A DNA stretch of 64,000 bases, taken from positions 4,464,001 to 4,528,000 of the forward strand of contig NZ_JAKUKA010000001.1 in NCBI RefSeq assembly GCF_023156195.1, read 5' to 3'. Positions 1 through 9,353 of this stretch are shown piece after piece (the first letter of the stretch is position 1; the number at the start of each line of letters is the position of its first letter). Source of the DNA: Chitinophaga sedimenti (GTDB lineage: Bacteria > Bacteroidota > Bacteroidia > Chitinophagales > Chitinophagaceae). The notes beneath the pieces are model-generated. The model did not search any database, was not told the origin of the DNA, and saw only the letters and a list, made by a program, of their open reading frames with translations. The position numbers and the translations under genes were made by a program.

Positions 1-441
1 CGCATCTGCCCGGGCGTCGAAACATTTGACAGAAGATTAACAAATAACGGCAGCGGCTATACGGCGGTGCCACGGTAAAGCGTCTTCGATATGCCACTGC
101 AAACTCTTTGCAGTGGCTGTTCTGCCAAACTGCATCATTGGGGCGGCACACAAAAATTGTATGTGTTATTCTCATTAAATGATCTAAATTGATTATTGCA
201 CAAACACTGCTAAAACAACTTAGAGAACGAATAAAGACACCGCTATTTACCCTATACAAAAAAGACATCACAAAGACACAGCATGATTTGCAAACAGTAA
301 CCAGGAAAGAAGACTTAAGACACAGCTTTACCATTTAGTACATCTTAACAAAGACACACAATGACTCGCTTTTTATAAACTAAAAAGGGACAGTGACCTT
401 TTTGTGCAATTCTTATTCGTTAACCATTAATTATTAATGCT
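1..441. other. Gene-free AT-rich leader upstream of the terpene synthase
   Basis: I see no credible coding frame here. The stretch is AT-rich and carries several copies of AGACAC or a near match, starting at 235, 263, 274, 318 and 352. The spacing is irregular apart from one 11-bp interval, so they are weak candidates for operator sites. It presumably holds the promoter of the following gene, but I cannot identify a convincing TTG/TAnnTTTG pair. Confidence 0.4.
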
Positions 442-1433
442 ATGCCAGTAATTCAATTACCGCAGATTTACTGCCCGTTTCCCAGTGCCATTAACCGTTT
501 TGCCGATGAAGCCGACAACCACGATACACAGTGGGTGCAACAGTTCGGCCTCGTGCAAACAGAGAAGGCAAAAGAACGTTTCAGAAGGGCCAAATTCGCA
601 GCCCTTTCATCGAGAGCATTTCCCTCCGCAGGCCGCAAAGAATTGTTTATTGCGGCAGAATTCAACACCTGGCTTTTTTGCTGGATGACAAAAACGATGA
701 GTCCATGTTCGGGAAAATGGATTTCCTGGAGATGATCTACTCCGCCGTGATGGCCATTCTCGACAATCGCATGGTGATTGCTCCCAAAAAGTAACCGCGC
801 TCACAGAAAGTTTCGCGGATTTATGGTCAAGGATGAAAAAGATCAGCACGCCCGCCTGGCAACGCCGCTTCGTGCAAAGCATGCAGGATTACCGGATGCC
901 TGCATCTGGGAAGCCGGCAACCGCATCAGGCAGGAAAGTCCATCTGTAAAGGATTATATCGAAAAAGGCCGTACACCGGCGCCTTGTTTGCCGACTTAGA
1001 GTTAATCGAAATTGTAGAAAAAATTTATTTGCCCGAGCGGGTATACCAGCACGAAACCGTGAAACAGCTATCGCTGGCCTGTAACAACGTGGTATGCTGG
1101 GCTAACGACATCTTTTCTTTCGACAAGGAAAGACGTCATGGTGATGTACACAATCTCGTGCTGGTGCTGAAAGAAGAACGTGATCTTTCACTCGCCGAAG
1201 CGCTGGACGAAACCGCGCGGATGCACGATGCGGAAGTAGAGCGTTTCATCAAACTCTCCAACAACCTTCCTTATTTTTCAGAGATCATTAACAGTGAACT
1301 GGAAAGATATGTGGCGATCCTGCGCGCATGGATGCGCGCCAATATGGACTGGAGCTTTTCGGATACGGCCCGTTACCAGGTGAACGTAACCGAATCCGCA
1401 ACAGGCAAATGGACGTTCTCTGAAAAGATCTAA
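442..1433 (+). CDS. Class I terpene synthase (frame broken in this sequence)
   Basis: The product should ionise a prenyl diphosphate and cyclise it to a terpene; the actual product cannot be read from sequence. The Asp-rich metal-binding motif LLDDKNDES lies near 690, the second metal motif NDIFSFDKE near 1100-1130, and an RY pair near 1370, in the order expected for bacterial terpene cyclases, with a repaired length of about 330 residues. The frame changes four times: at the T run near 675, the A run at 786-790, near 897, and the A run near 963. Three of these are repaired by adding one base to a homopolymer, so I think the gene is intact in the organism. No prenyltransferase or P450 gene is adjacent. 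A hairpin terminator follows the stop. Confidence 0.85.
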
Positions 1434-1444
1434 CCCCAAAACAA

Positions 1445-1494
1445 AGCCGGTGGCTGCGGCGCACAAAACGTAGCTGCCGGCTGATTTTTTATTT
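1445..1494 (+). terminator. Rho-independent terminator after the terpene synthase
   Basis: Arms at 1445-1455 and 1472-1482 share an AGCCGG/CCGGCT core and are followed by a T-rich tract (GATTTTTTATTTT). It lies just downstream of the terpene synthase and touches the 3' end of the convergent glycosyltransferase. Confidence 0.7.
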
Positions 1495-2631
1495 TACGGT
1501 ACGTCCTTTCCATTTGTAAGAACCGAATTTACCCAGCCATCCCGCGGCAATGACGTAAAGAATATGAAACGGTTGCCCCGGTATAAACGATGGCAACAAA
1601 GAAGTCTTGTGAAAGAATTTGGCGACCGGACCGAGGAACAACATCTCCACTGCAATTTTATATACCATCAGCCACAATAACCAATACCACAGCTGCGGTT
1701 GAAATATCGCCGTTATCGCCAGTACCACCAACCCCAGGTTCCAGAAATACACCAGCGCCAGCACGCGCGTGATGCGTTTATCTTCATATTTATCAGCCTT
1801 GGATGACCAACGAATACGCTGGTTCATGAAGGAAGAAAAATCGTTTACCGGTAACGTACGCACGATCGCTTCTTCACTTTTGATATACAACACACCATCA
1901 GGGTAAGCGTGATAAATTTTGTACATCAGCAACATGTCATCGCCCGATGCGATCATGTCGATGCCCATAAATCCACCTACTTCGAAGAATGCCTGCTTCT
2001 CGTACGCGAGGTTGGCCCCGTTGCATCGTGCCGCTTTTCAGATAGGCCATGGCACCGGTAATGCCCTGCATGGTCATGAAGTCGAGTGACTGACAGTGCT
2101 TGAAAAAATTATCTTCTTTATAAAAGCTCACCGGTGCTGCAATAAACTTGGGGTGAGATGTTTCGTAACAGCGTACAAATGTTTCGATCCATTTTTCGCC
2201 CATCACACAATCGGCGTCGGTGGTCATGATCAGATCGCCCCCGGCCTGTTCTATGGCCAGTTCTATCGCTTTTTCTTATAGGAATTAAAGCGCTGTTCTT
2301 TATTCAGGTGATCGGACAGGCGCAGCAATTTTACATTGGGAGATGGAAATTGCAATACTACATCAGCTGTACCATCTTCCGAAAAATCATCTATTACAAT
2401 TACTTCAAAAAGATGGGAAGGATACGTTTGCCGTTTAAGCGCTTCGAGTAACGGCGGCAGATTATCGGCTTCGTCGCGTGCCGGTATAATAACGGAAACC
2501 CGCGTGGTTCCCGGGGTGGGATGATCCGATGGTGTGAAGATGGCGAGGCGTCGCCAGCCATACAAATAAGTAATCATCAACATCCCGTACAGCACAGCCA
2601 GGGCCAGTAATGTTATTAAAAGCGCGTTCAT
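1489..2631 (-). CDS. Membrane-anchored family 2 glycosyltransferase (frameshifted)
   Basis: Likely a processive or membrane-linked GT2 enzyme acting at the cytoplasmic face. An N-terminal transmembrane helix (about residues 3-24) precedes the GT-A fold, with VSVIIPARDEADN, VIDDFSEDGT, the DxD motif in TTDADC and the acceptor-site motif QRIRW. At least two hydrophobic helices follow at the C-terminus. Two breaks occur: the T run at 2270-2274 (one base short on the coding strand) and near 2033, where two bases seem missing before the conserved NGANLAYEKQAF segment. The start codon overlaps the stop of the upstream hydrolase (ATGA), so the two are probably translationally coupled. Donor and acceptor are unknown. 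Confidence 0.85.
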
Positions 2632-3440
2632 CTTTCGGTCTGAATATTATTTTTTATAATGGCGCCCAGCGTTTCGGATAGTAACTGGTGTCCTTTGTTT
2701 AATACAACAATATGGCAGGGAAAACTACCGTCCGCAAAGCCGTAGCCCAGCGAAGGCGGTATTACACGATCATACTTCCCGAACAGCATCAATGTTTGAA
2801 TATGATATTTCGCCATCAGTGTTTTGCATTTCTTTTTCTGCGGCATCATACGCCGCATAGCGGTCCATACCATGTACACAAGTTCCCGTTTCTGCAGCTG
2901 GTCCATGCTGTGAAAGGCAAATTTATACACGCTCTGGTTGATCAACCTTAGTTTATTGGTAAGGGTCAGCAGCCGGAAGAAGAAGGCAGGGTGATACGTG
3001 GTATGTTTAAAGATCCGGTTTCCCCAGCGCGTTTGCGTAACGAACAGGTGCCAGGGATTGTTTTTCAGTCCATCGGGCGCAATCAGTACCAGTTTGTTGA
3101 TGCGATCCGCCATTTTCTCTACAATGCACAGCGCCAGTCTTCCTCCCATACTATAACCCAGCAGGGAGAATTTTTGTTTGCCGCGATCGTGTAATATTTT
3201 GATGACAAGTTTTTCCAGGTCGTCTTTGTCCATATCGCGCTGCTCGCGCCAGGTGGTTTCGCCATGGAACGGCATATTAATGGCCAGGATCGTAAAATCT
3301 TTGCCCAGCTCCTGCTCCAGCACCGCAAAATGTGTGGCGCTTTCCCCGAAACCATGCAGGCATATCAACAATTCCCCGCCGCTTCCGTAAGATTCGGTGT
3401 GAAATTTACTGTGTTCGTATGGCAGGAAAGATGAAGACAT
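2628..3440 (-). CDS. Alpha/beta hydrolase
   Basis: A 270-residue alpha/beta-hydrolase-fold protein, intact. The nucleophile elbow GYSMGG is near residue 97, the oxyanion segment LICLHGFGES near residue 26, and a C-terminal histidine follows in NKGHQLLSE. The acid is probably the Asp in FGKYDRVIPP. No signal peptide is seen, so it is cytoplasmic. It is the first gene of a two-gene unit, with its stop overlapping the glycosyltransferase start. It is transcribed divergently from the acyl-CoA dehydrogenase across an 84-bp gap. Substrate unknown; the pairing suggests lipid or glycolipid processing (inference). Confidence 0.85.
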   Translation of the reverse strand: MSSSFLPYEHSKFHTESYGSGGELLICLHGFGESATHFAVLEQELGKDFTILAINMPFHGETTWREQRDMDKDDLEKLVIKILHDRGKQKFSLLGYSMGGRLALCIVEKMADRINKLVLIAPDGLKNNPWHLFVTQTRWGNRIFKHTTYHPAFFFRLLTLTNKLRLINQSVYKFAFHSMDQLQKRELVYMVWTAMRRMMPQKKKCKTLMAKYHIQTLMLFGKYDRVIPPSLGYGFADGSFPCHIVVLNKGHQLLSETLGAIIKNNIQTER

Positions 3441-3524
3441 TGTTAAAATGAGTTCGCAATTTTAAACAACTTTTGTCATTTGGTACAATCTAAGTAAATT
3501 AGAAGAAGACAAAAATCATGTAAG

Positions 3525-5317
3525 ATGGATACCGCGGTTACCAGCAAAGCAGCTTTAAAAGGCGCTGAATTTCTCGTTAAGGAAAGCATTCCACAAGACG
3601 TTTTTATCCCGGAAGATTTTTCAGAAGAACAACAGATGATTAAGGAAATGGCGGAACAGTTTGTCGCTAAGGAGGTTACGCCTGTGCTGGACCGCCTGGA
3701 CAAACTGGAAGAAGGTTTAATGCCTTCACTGTTGGACAAAGCGGGTGAGCAGGGTTTACTGGGCGCGGCATTCCCCGAGGAACTGGGCGGCCTGGGTAAA
3801 GATTTTGTCACCGCTACGCTCATTAACGAAGCGCTGGGCGCGGGTCACTCTTTTCTGTAGCCATGGCGGCACACACCGGCATTGGTTCATTACCCATCCT
3901 GTACTTCGGCAATGAGGCCCAAAAACAAAAATACATTCCCAAACTGGCCAGCGGCGAAATGAAAGGCGCCTACGCCCTCACCGAACCCAACTCCGGATCC
4001 GACGCACTCAGCGCCAAAACCACCGCGAAGCTGTCGGCCGACGGGAAGTTTTATATCCTGAACGGACAAAAATGCTGGATCACCAATTCGGGTTTTGCAG
4101 ATGTGTTTACCGTTTTTGCTAAGATAGACGGGGAGAAGTTTACCGGTTTTATCGTGGACAAAGACACCCCCGGCTTTACCCCTGGGCGCGGAAGAACATA
4201 AGATGGGCATCAAAGGCTCCTCTACCCGCCAGATCTATTTCCAGGACGCGCAGGTACCTGTTGAAAATGTACTCGGAGAAATTGGCAAAGGCCACCTCAT
4301 CGCTTTCAACATCCTGAACATCGGCCGCCTGAAATTGTGTGCGGCAGCACTGGGCGGCACCAAACAAAGCATTACTATTTCTCTTCAATACGCAGCCACC
4401 CGCGAACAGTTTAAACAACCGATCGCCAATTTCGGCGCCATCAAACATAAGCTGGGCGAAATGGCCATCCGCACCTGGGCCTGCGAATCTGCGCTGTACC
4501 GCAGCGCACAACTGATCGATCATAAAGAAAAAGAACTGCTGGAGGCCGGCAAACCTTTTAACGAAGCGCTGCTCGGCGCGGCAGAAGAGTATGCCGTAGA
4601 GTGCGCCATGTTGAAGGTGAATGGCTCCGAGGTACTGGACTTCGTGGTGGATGAAGGGGTACAGATTCACGGCGGCAACGGCTTCAGCGACGAGTACGTA
4701 ATTTCCAAAGCGTACCGCGACAGCCGCATCAACCGCATCTTTGAAGGTACTAACGAAATTAACCGCCTGCTCACCATGGACATGACGCTGAAACGCGCCA
4801 TGAAAGGAAAAATTGACCTGATGACGCCTGCCATGAACGTGATGAAGGAACTGATGAGCATACCGGACTTTGGCAGCGATGACGAAAGCGAATTCTCCAA
4901 AGAGCTGAAGCTGATCGCCAGTTTCAAAAAAGCAATACTGCTGGCTGCCGGCGCCGCCGCGCAAAAGCTGGCCATGAAATTGGAAAGCGAGCAGGAAATA
5001 TTGATGAACGTGGCCGATATGGCGTTGAAACCTTTGTGGCGGAAAGCGCCCTGTTGCGCCTCATCAAATTGCATACACAAAAAGGTGCGGACGCCGTAGC
5101 CCTGCAAACCGACATGGTACGCACCTACTTGTACGACGCCGCCGAACGTATTCATAAATCCGGCAAAGACGCCATCAACGGCTTTGCAGAAGGTGATGAA
5201 CAACGCATGATGCTGCTGGGACTGAAGCGTTTCACCAAGGCAGAACCGTTCAACACAAAAGATGCCCGCCGCAGGATCGCAGATAAGATGCTGGCGGACA
5301 ATAAGTATAGTTTCTAA
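3525..5317 (+). CDS. Acyl-CoA dehydrogenase, long two-domain type (frameshifted)
   Basis: Flavoenzyme that oxidises acyl-CoA to trans-2-enoyl-CoA in beta-oxidation. The repaired product is about 597 residues, longer than the usual 380, because it carries the extra C-terminal helical domain seen in VLCAD-like enzymes. Visible motifs are YALTEPNSGSDA and GQKCWITN (FAD/substrate site), the ATREQFKQPI helix, QIHGGNGF, and RIFEGTNEI, which holds the FEGT signature. Breaks lie at the T run 3851-3854 (one short), the G run near 4183-4185 (one extra) and near 5032 (one G short). Each repair restores conserved sequence directly. It appears monocistronic; a long hairpin follows at 5341. Confidence 0.93.
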
Positions 5318-5340
5318 CTGGTCAACAACAATACCACAAA

Positions 5341-5373
5341 GAAGCGTTGCGCAGTACTGAAGCGCAACGCTTC
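5341..5373. terminator. Perfect 12-bp hairpin after the acyl-CoA dehydrogenase
   Basis: GAAGCGTTGCGC at 5341-5352 pairs exactly with GCGCAACGCTTC at 5362-5373 around a 9-nt loop. There is no strong T tract on the + strand. It probably acts as a terminator or 3' stabiliser between the dehydrogenase and the amidase. Confidence 0.6.
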
Positions 5374-5444
5374 GCTATTTCCCGCCCAAGTAGTAATCAT
5401 TGTAAAACACGCAGCGCACCTTTATTTTTAGAGATCAGAAAAAA

Positions 5445-7167
5445 ATGCTCATGATGAAAACGACAGGCGGCCTGCTGTTACTGGTATTTGCCGCCACACA
5501 GGGCTATGCGCAGGCCTTTATACGGATGACGCAGCCCGCCAGGGAGAGCAACGCCGTAACCACTCCGCGGCAGTATTTAGTTGGGAGCACATGTAAGGGC
5601 TGCACCCTCACTTTAAACGATACCACCGCCGTAGTGTATGGCACCGGCGCGTTCGCACTGCCGGTAAACCTGCGCCAGGGCGCCAACAGTTATAAACTTA
5701 AAGCCGTTGGTCCCGATGGTAAAATGGTAGAGAAAACCATCAACTTTACTTATTCGATACCCGAACCACCACAACCGGTAACCAACTTCAGCATCGCAAA
5801 CGTGGAAACCTTTCCGGAAGGCAACCAGACAGTACAGCCCGGCGATCAGATCCGCATCCGGATGAAAGCATTTCCGGGATGTGTGGCAAAGGTCGGCGAG
5901 ACGTTGTTATACGAGCAGCCGGGCGGTTTGCCCGGCATTTACCAGGGCGTTTATACGGTAAAACCCAACGACCCAATGATCACGGGCGCCGGTTTGCGCG
6001 CCACCATCCGTAAAGACGGACAGAACGAGCCGTCCCACCAGCGGCATTTTCACCATGGCGCCCTCCATTCCGCTGATCGTAAAAACAGTGGGCGATATGC
6101 CATACCTCGAGTTTGGCCTGGGCGACGATCGCCTCGGCGGCGCACGTATGGGCGTACTGGATACCGCGGTGTTGCTGAATGTAACCGGCAAAGTGGGCAA
6201 CGATTACCGGGTACAGCTGGCGAAGAACCTTACTGCTTTTATACCTGCGGGACAAACGGCAGTAATGCCTGCCGGCACCTTTCCGCCTTCCTCTTTAACC
6301 AGCAGCTGGCGGGTTTGGGGAGATGAAAAATATGATTACGTGAGCATTGGCCTTTCTGCCAAACTACCGTACCGCAGCTCACAGCAGATCAATCCCGGGC
6401 GGATCGTGCTGGACATATTCGGCGCTACCGCCAACACGAACTGGATTTCGCAGCTGCAAAGCGTTAAAGAGATCAAAAATGCGTATTACGAGCAGGTGTC
6501 GGACGATATTTTCAGGGTAACGATCGACCTGGTGCATCAGCAGCACTGGGGCTATTCGGTATATTATAATGGCAATAACCTGGTGGTGCGCGTGAAACGT
6601 CAGCCGGCATCGCCCAGCCTAAGAGGGTTAACTATTTCGGTAGATGCGGGGCATGGCGGGAGTAATCCCGGCGCGGGCGGACCTACCGGCTCCTCCGAAA
6701 AAGAAATGACGTTGCTGATCGCCCGCGAGCTACAGGACCAACTGGTAGACGAAGGTTGTAAAGTGATCATGACACGGATGACCGATTCGTACGTCGACAA
6801 TACCTACCGCATCTTATCCAACCGCGCCAAGGACCCTGACCTGCTGGTAAGCATTCACCTGAACTCTGCCGGCAACCCGATCGATGTGCAAGGGACGAGC
6901 ACGTTTTATAAACACATTGGCTTCCGGCCGTTGAGCCAGGCGATTTATAAGCGCATGCTGGAATTAGGCCTGAAGGAATATGGCAATGTGGGCAATTTCA
7001 ACTTTGCGCTGAACGTGCCTACGGAGTTCCCGAACGTGCTGGTGGAAACATTGTTTTTGAGTAACCCGGCAGACGAAGCCCCGGTGCTGAACCCGGCATT
7101 CAGGAAACAGATGGCGGCCAAAATCGTACTGGGACTCAAGGACTTTATGGCGGCAGCCGTGAAGTAG
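5445..7167 (+). CDS. N-acetylmuramoyl-L-alanine amidase, exported (frameshifted)
   Basis: Zn-dependent Amidase_3 hydrolase that cuts the lactyl-amide bond between MurNAc and the stem peptide. An N-terminal signal peptide (hydrophobic GGLLLLVFAATQGYAQA) is followed by about 380 residues of beta-rich sequence resembling AMIN/cell-wall-attachment regions, then the catalytic domain from about 6625 on. Its metal and catalytic motifs are SVDAGHGG, SSEKEM, SIHLN and the C-terminal VLVETLFLSN. One break at the C run near 6034-6036 (one base too many) joins the two halves when corrected. The protein is longer than typical AmiC, which fits the large N-terminal region. Expected location is periplasmic. 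Confidence 0.9.
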
Positions 7168-7192
7168 CGGGGGCGGGAGCTAAAATATCCTA

Positions 7193-7221
7193 CTGTTTTA
7201 GTAGATTAATAAGTATATTTG
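7193..7221 (+). promoter_or_regulatory. Probable promoter of the AhpD-like gene
   Basis: TATATTTG at 7214-7221 matches the Bacteroidota -7 consensus TAnnTTTG. A weak CTG at 7193-7195 sits 18 bp upstream instead of the usual TTG. It lies 36 bp before the AhpD-like start codon. Confidence 0.5.
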
Positions 7222-7256
7222 CGCAATTAAGTAATTTACGCGCGAAAAATCATCTT

Positions 7257-7604
7257 ATGAGTGAGTTGGTAAAGGAATTTAATGACTACCGGGAGAAAAT
7301 GAACGAGGTCATACTCGGCAAGCAGAATAAAGTGATTAACCGCCTTTTCAACCTGGACACCAACACCTATGCGGAAGGCGCATTGAGCACCAAAGTAAAG
7401 GAGATGCTGGGACTGGTAGCCTCTATGGTATTGCGGTGCGACGACTGCATCAAGTACCACCTGGGCAAGGCGCATGAGCAGGGTGTAACCACCGAGGAGA
7501 TGTACGAGATATTCGCGGTGGCTAACATTGTGGGTGGCACTATTGTGATACCACACACAAGACGGGCGGCAGAGTATTGGGAAGAGTTACAGGGCGCCAA
7601 CTAG
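7257..7604 (+). CDS. Carboxymuconolactone decarboxylase/AhpD-like protein
   Basis: A 115-residue all-alpha protein of the AhpD/CMD superfamily. The redox-type signature is clear: Cys61-Asp-Asp-Cys64 followed by His68 (RCDDCIKYHLG). In AhpD this motif relays electrons to peroxiredoxins, so a thiol-peroxidase-like role is more likely than ring decarboxylation (family inference). The frame is intact and the length normal. It stands alone with its own -7 element, immediately upstream of the oxidoreductase beta subunit. Confidence 0.85.
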   Translation: MSELVKEFNDYREKMNEVILGKQNKVINRLFNLDTNTYAEGALSTKVKEMLGLVASMVLRCDDCIKYHLGKAHEQGVTTEEMYEIFAVANIVGGTIVIPHTRRAAEYWEELQGAN

Positions 7605-7613
7605 TATTGTGAT

Positions 7614-7644
7614 TTGCGATAACCGAACAGCAGCACTATATTTG
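7614..7644 (+). promoter_or_regulatory. Promoter of the 2-oxoacid oxidoreductase gene
   Basis: TTG at 7614-7616 and TATATTTG at 7637-7644 are separated by 20 bp, a good fit to the Bacteroidota housekeeping promoter. Transcription would start near 7650, leaving a leader of roughly 135 nt that contains a small GGGG/CCCC hairpin. Confidence 0.6.
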
Positions 7645-7786
7645 TCCTCTTTTTCGGGGTTTTGTAGCCCCTGATTCTTACGACCATCTCAATTATTCGC
7701 CTGTGCGCCAGGTATTTATGATTACTGCCACCTTGGGTGAGGCGGGAATCGTAACTTTGTAACAAACTATTCATAAACACGATAAA

Positions 7787-8823
7787 ATGTCAACAGCAAT
7801 TGTTACTCCGCAACCGTTAACGGCCAAGGATTTCGCTACGGACCAGGAAGTTCGCTGGTGCCCGGGCTGCGGAGACTATTCCATATTAAAACAGGTGCAG
7901 ACCATCATGCCGGGTCTGGGCATTCCCAAAGAGAATATTGTGATTGTTTCAGGCATTGGCTGTTCTTCCCGTTTTCCATACTACATGAACACCTATGGCA
8001 TGCACTCGATCCATGGCCGCGCCACTGCGATCGCTTCCGGATTGAAGGCTGCCCGCCCCGAACTGAGCGTTTGGATCGTTACCGGCGACGGCGACGGCCT
8101 CTCTATCGGTGGTAACCACACGATTCACCTGTTGCGCCGTAACTTCGATGTAAACGTAATGCTGTTTAACAACCAGATTTACGGGTTAACGAAAGGCCAA
8201 TACTCTCCTACTTCGGAAACCAATAAGGTGACCAAATCCACGCCTTTCGGCAGCATCGACCATCCGTTTAACCCGCTGGCACTAGCCCTGGGTGCGGACG
8301 CTACCTTTATTGCCCGCAGCATGGACCGTGATCCCAAACACCTGCAGGAGCTGCTGAAACGCAGCCATGCCCATAAAGGCGCATCCTTCCGGAGATTTAC
8401 CAGAACTGTAACATCTTTAACGATGGCGCATTCGAGGTATTCACCGAAAAAGGCAGCAAAGCCCGTGAAACCGTGTTCGTAGAACAAGGCCAGCCGCTGG
8501 TATTTGGCGCTGCTAAGGACAAGGGTGTTAAACTGGACGGCCTGCGCCCGGTGGTGGTAGACCTGAACGATGGCCTACACAGTGCCAGCGACCTCTGGGT
8601 TCACGACGAAAACGACTTCTACAAAGCCCAGATACTGACCCGCATGTTCGACGATCCGCGCATCGAAGGGCACCTTCCACGTCCGTTTGGCGTGTTTTAC
8701 CAGGCATTCCGCCCCACTTATGAAGATATCATGGGTGCGCAGCTCGAGGAAGCACTGAGCAAACGTGGCCCCGGCGACCTGGATAAATTGCTGGCAGGCA
8801 ACGAAACCTGGACGATCAAATAA
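7787..8823 (+). CDS. 2-oxoacid:ferredoxin oxidoreductase, beta subunit (frameshifted)
   Basis: Thiamine-diphosphate-binding subunit of a 2-oxoglutarate/2-oxoacid:ferredoxin oxidoreductase, which decarboxylates 2-oxoacids to acyl-CoA with ferredoxin reduction. CPGCGDYSIL near residue 26 and the ThDP motif running from GDGDGLSIGG to FNNQIYGLTKGQYS are diagnostic. Repaired length is about 345 residues, normal for KorB-type subunits. One break near 8388 disappears if one base is added, giving the conserved EIYQNCNIFNDGAF segment. The alpha subunit normally encoded directly upstream is absent: the preceding gene is the AhpD-like gene. A strong terminator follows. Confidence 0.9.
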
Positions 8824-8845
8824 GCCTATTATCAGTATTGATAGG

Positions 8846-8874
8846 AAGACCGGCCGTTTGGCCGGTCTTTTTTG
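8846..8874 (+). terminator. Strong rho-independent terminator
   Basis: AAGACCGGCC (8846-8855) pairs perfectly with GGCCGGTCTT (8860-8869) around a GTTT loop and runs into a T tract. It ends the oxidoreductase transcript. Confidence 0.92.
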
Positions 8875-8913
8875 TGTGGTATAGCGATCCCGGCTTTAGG
8901 GTTTATGAATACT

Positions 8914-9020
8914 AGGTTCATCTTTCGTTAATCCTTCGTTTATAGTAGGTTCAAAATAGGTTTGCGAACCTATCTCGAACCTAGGATGAACCTAGCTTGA
9001 ACCTAGGATGAACCTAGGAT
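8914..9020. repeat. 11-bp phased repeat array with inverted left half
   Basis: Five head-to-tail 11-bp units start at 8966, 8977, 8988, 8999 and 9010. Each has the invariant core GAACCT followed by five more variable bases (three units are GAACCTAGGAT). To the left the complementary core AGGTTC/AGGTTT occurs at 8914, 8947 and 8958, again in multiples of 11 bp. At the junction ATAGGTT and AACCTAT form an inverted repeat around TGCG. The period is not a multiple of three and no gene covers it, so the signal is at DNA level. Eleven base pairs is close to one helical turn, as expected for protein sites stacked on one face (inference). Confidence 0.8.
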
Positions 9021-9052
9021 GCCATAACGATGCTACAGACTGTCTAGTCCTG

Positions 9053-9171
9053 AAATAGGTTGTCACCCATGTTAAATAATCCGGATGAAGGTTTACACCT
9101 GTTGTTGTTAATCCGTATAAGTGTCACGTTCTAAAATAGGTTGTCACCCATGTTAAATAATCCGGACGAAG
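9053..9171. repeat. 38-bp direct repeat pair, possible insertion-sequence end remnant
   Basis: A 38-bp sequence beginning AAATAGGTTGTCACCC occurs at 9053-9090 and again at 9134-9171, with one mismatch (GGATG versus GGACG) and an offset of 81 bp. GTGTCAC at 9121-9127 has its reverse complement GTGACAC at 9311-9317. Several repeats of a TGTCAC-containing motif near one end is a feature of IS21-type elements, so this may be a transposon-end relic. No transposase fragment is visible. Confidence 0.55.
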
Positions 9172-9248
9172 ACTTCACACCAGCAAAAGTTTGCCGGAAA
9201 AACTTGTCAATGGGCGGGGGCTGCCCGGACAGGACTGCAGGAAATGAT

Positions 9249-9273
9249 AAGGGCTGCCCGTACGGCAGCCCTT
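9249..9273 (-). terminator. Terminator hairpin after the GH3/LysE unit
   Basis: AAGGGCTGCC (9249-9258) and GGCAGCCCTT (9264-9273) form a perfect 10-bp stem with a CGTAC loop. It lies about 80 bp past the stop of the LysE-type gene on the minus strand. The T tract on that side is weak, so it may act mainly as a 3' stabiliser or work in both directions. Confidence 0.6.
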
Positions 9274-9353
9274 TATAAAAAGCTGATAGCAGTAATATAA
9301 GTTGAAGTGAGTGACACAACTGCGGCTGAGCAGCGCGTTGCGGCTGGCGGCCC

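Noticed and set aside
442..1433. Terpene synthase as a pseudogene
   Set aside because: Breaks are single-base errors mostly in homopolymers, the same pattern as in essential genes across the window.
4176..4964. 262-codon minus-strand frame opposite the acyl-CoA dehydrogenase
   Set aside because: Phe/His/Gln-rich shadow of a conserved gene; no family resemblance.
8914..9171. CRISPR array
   Set aside because: Units are 11 bp without spacers of 25-40 bp, and the 38-bp repeat occurs only twice; no cas genes in the window.
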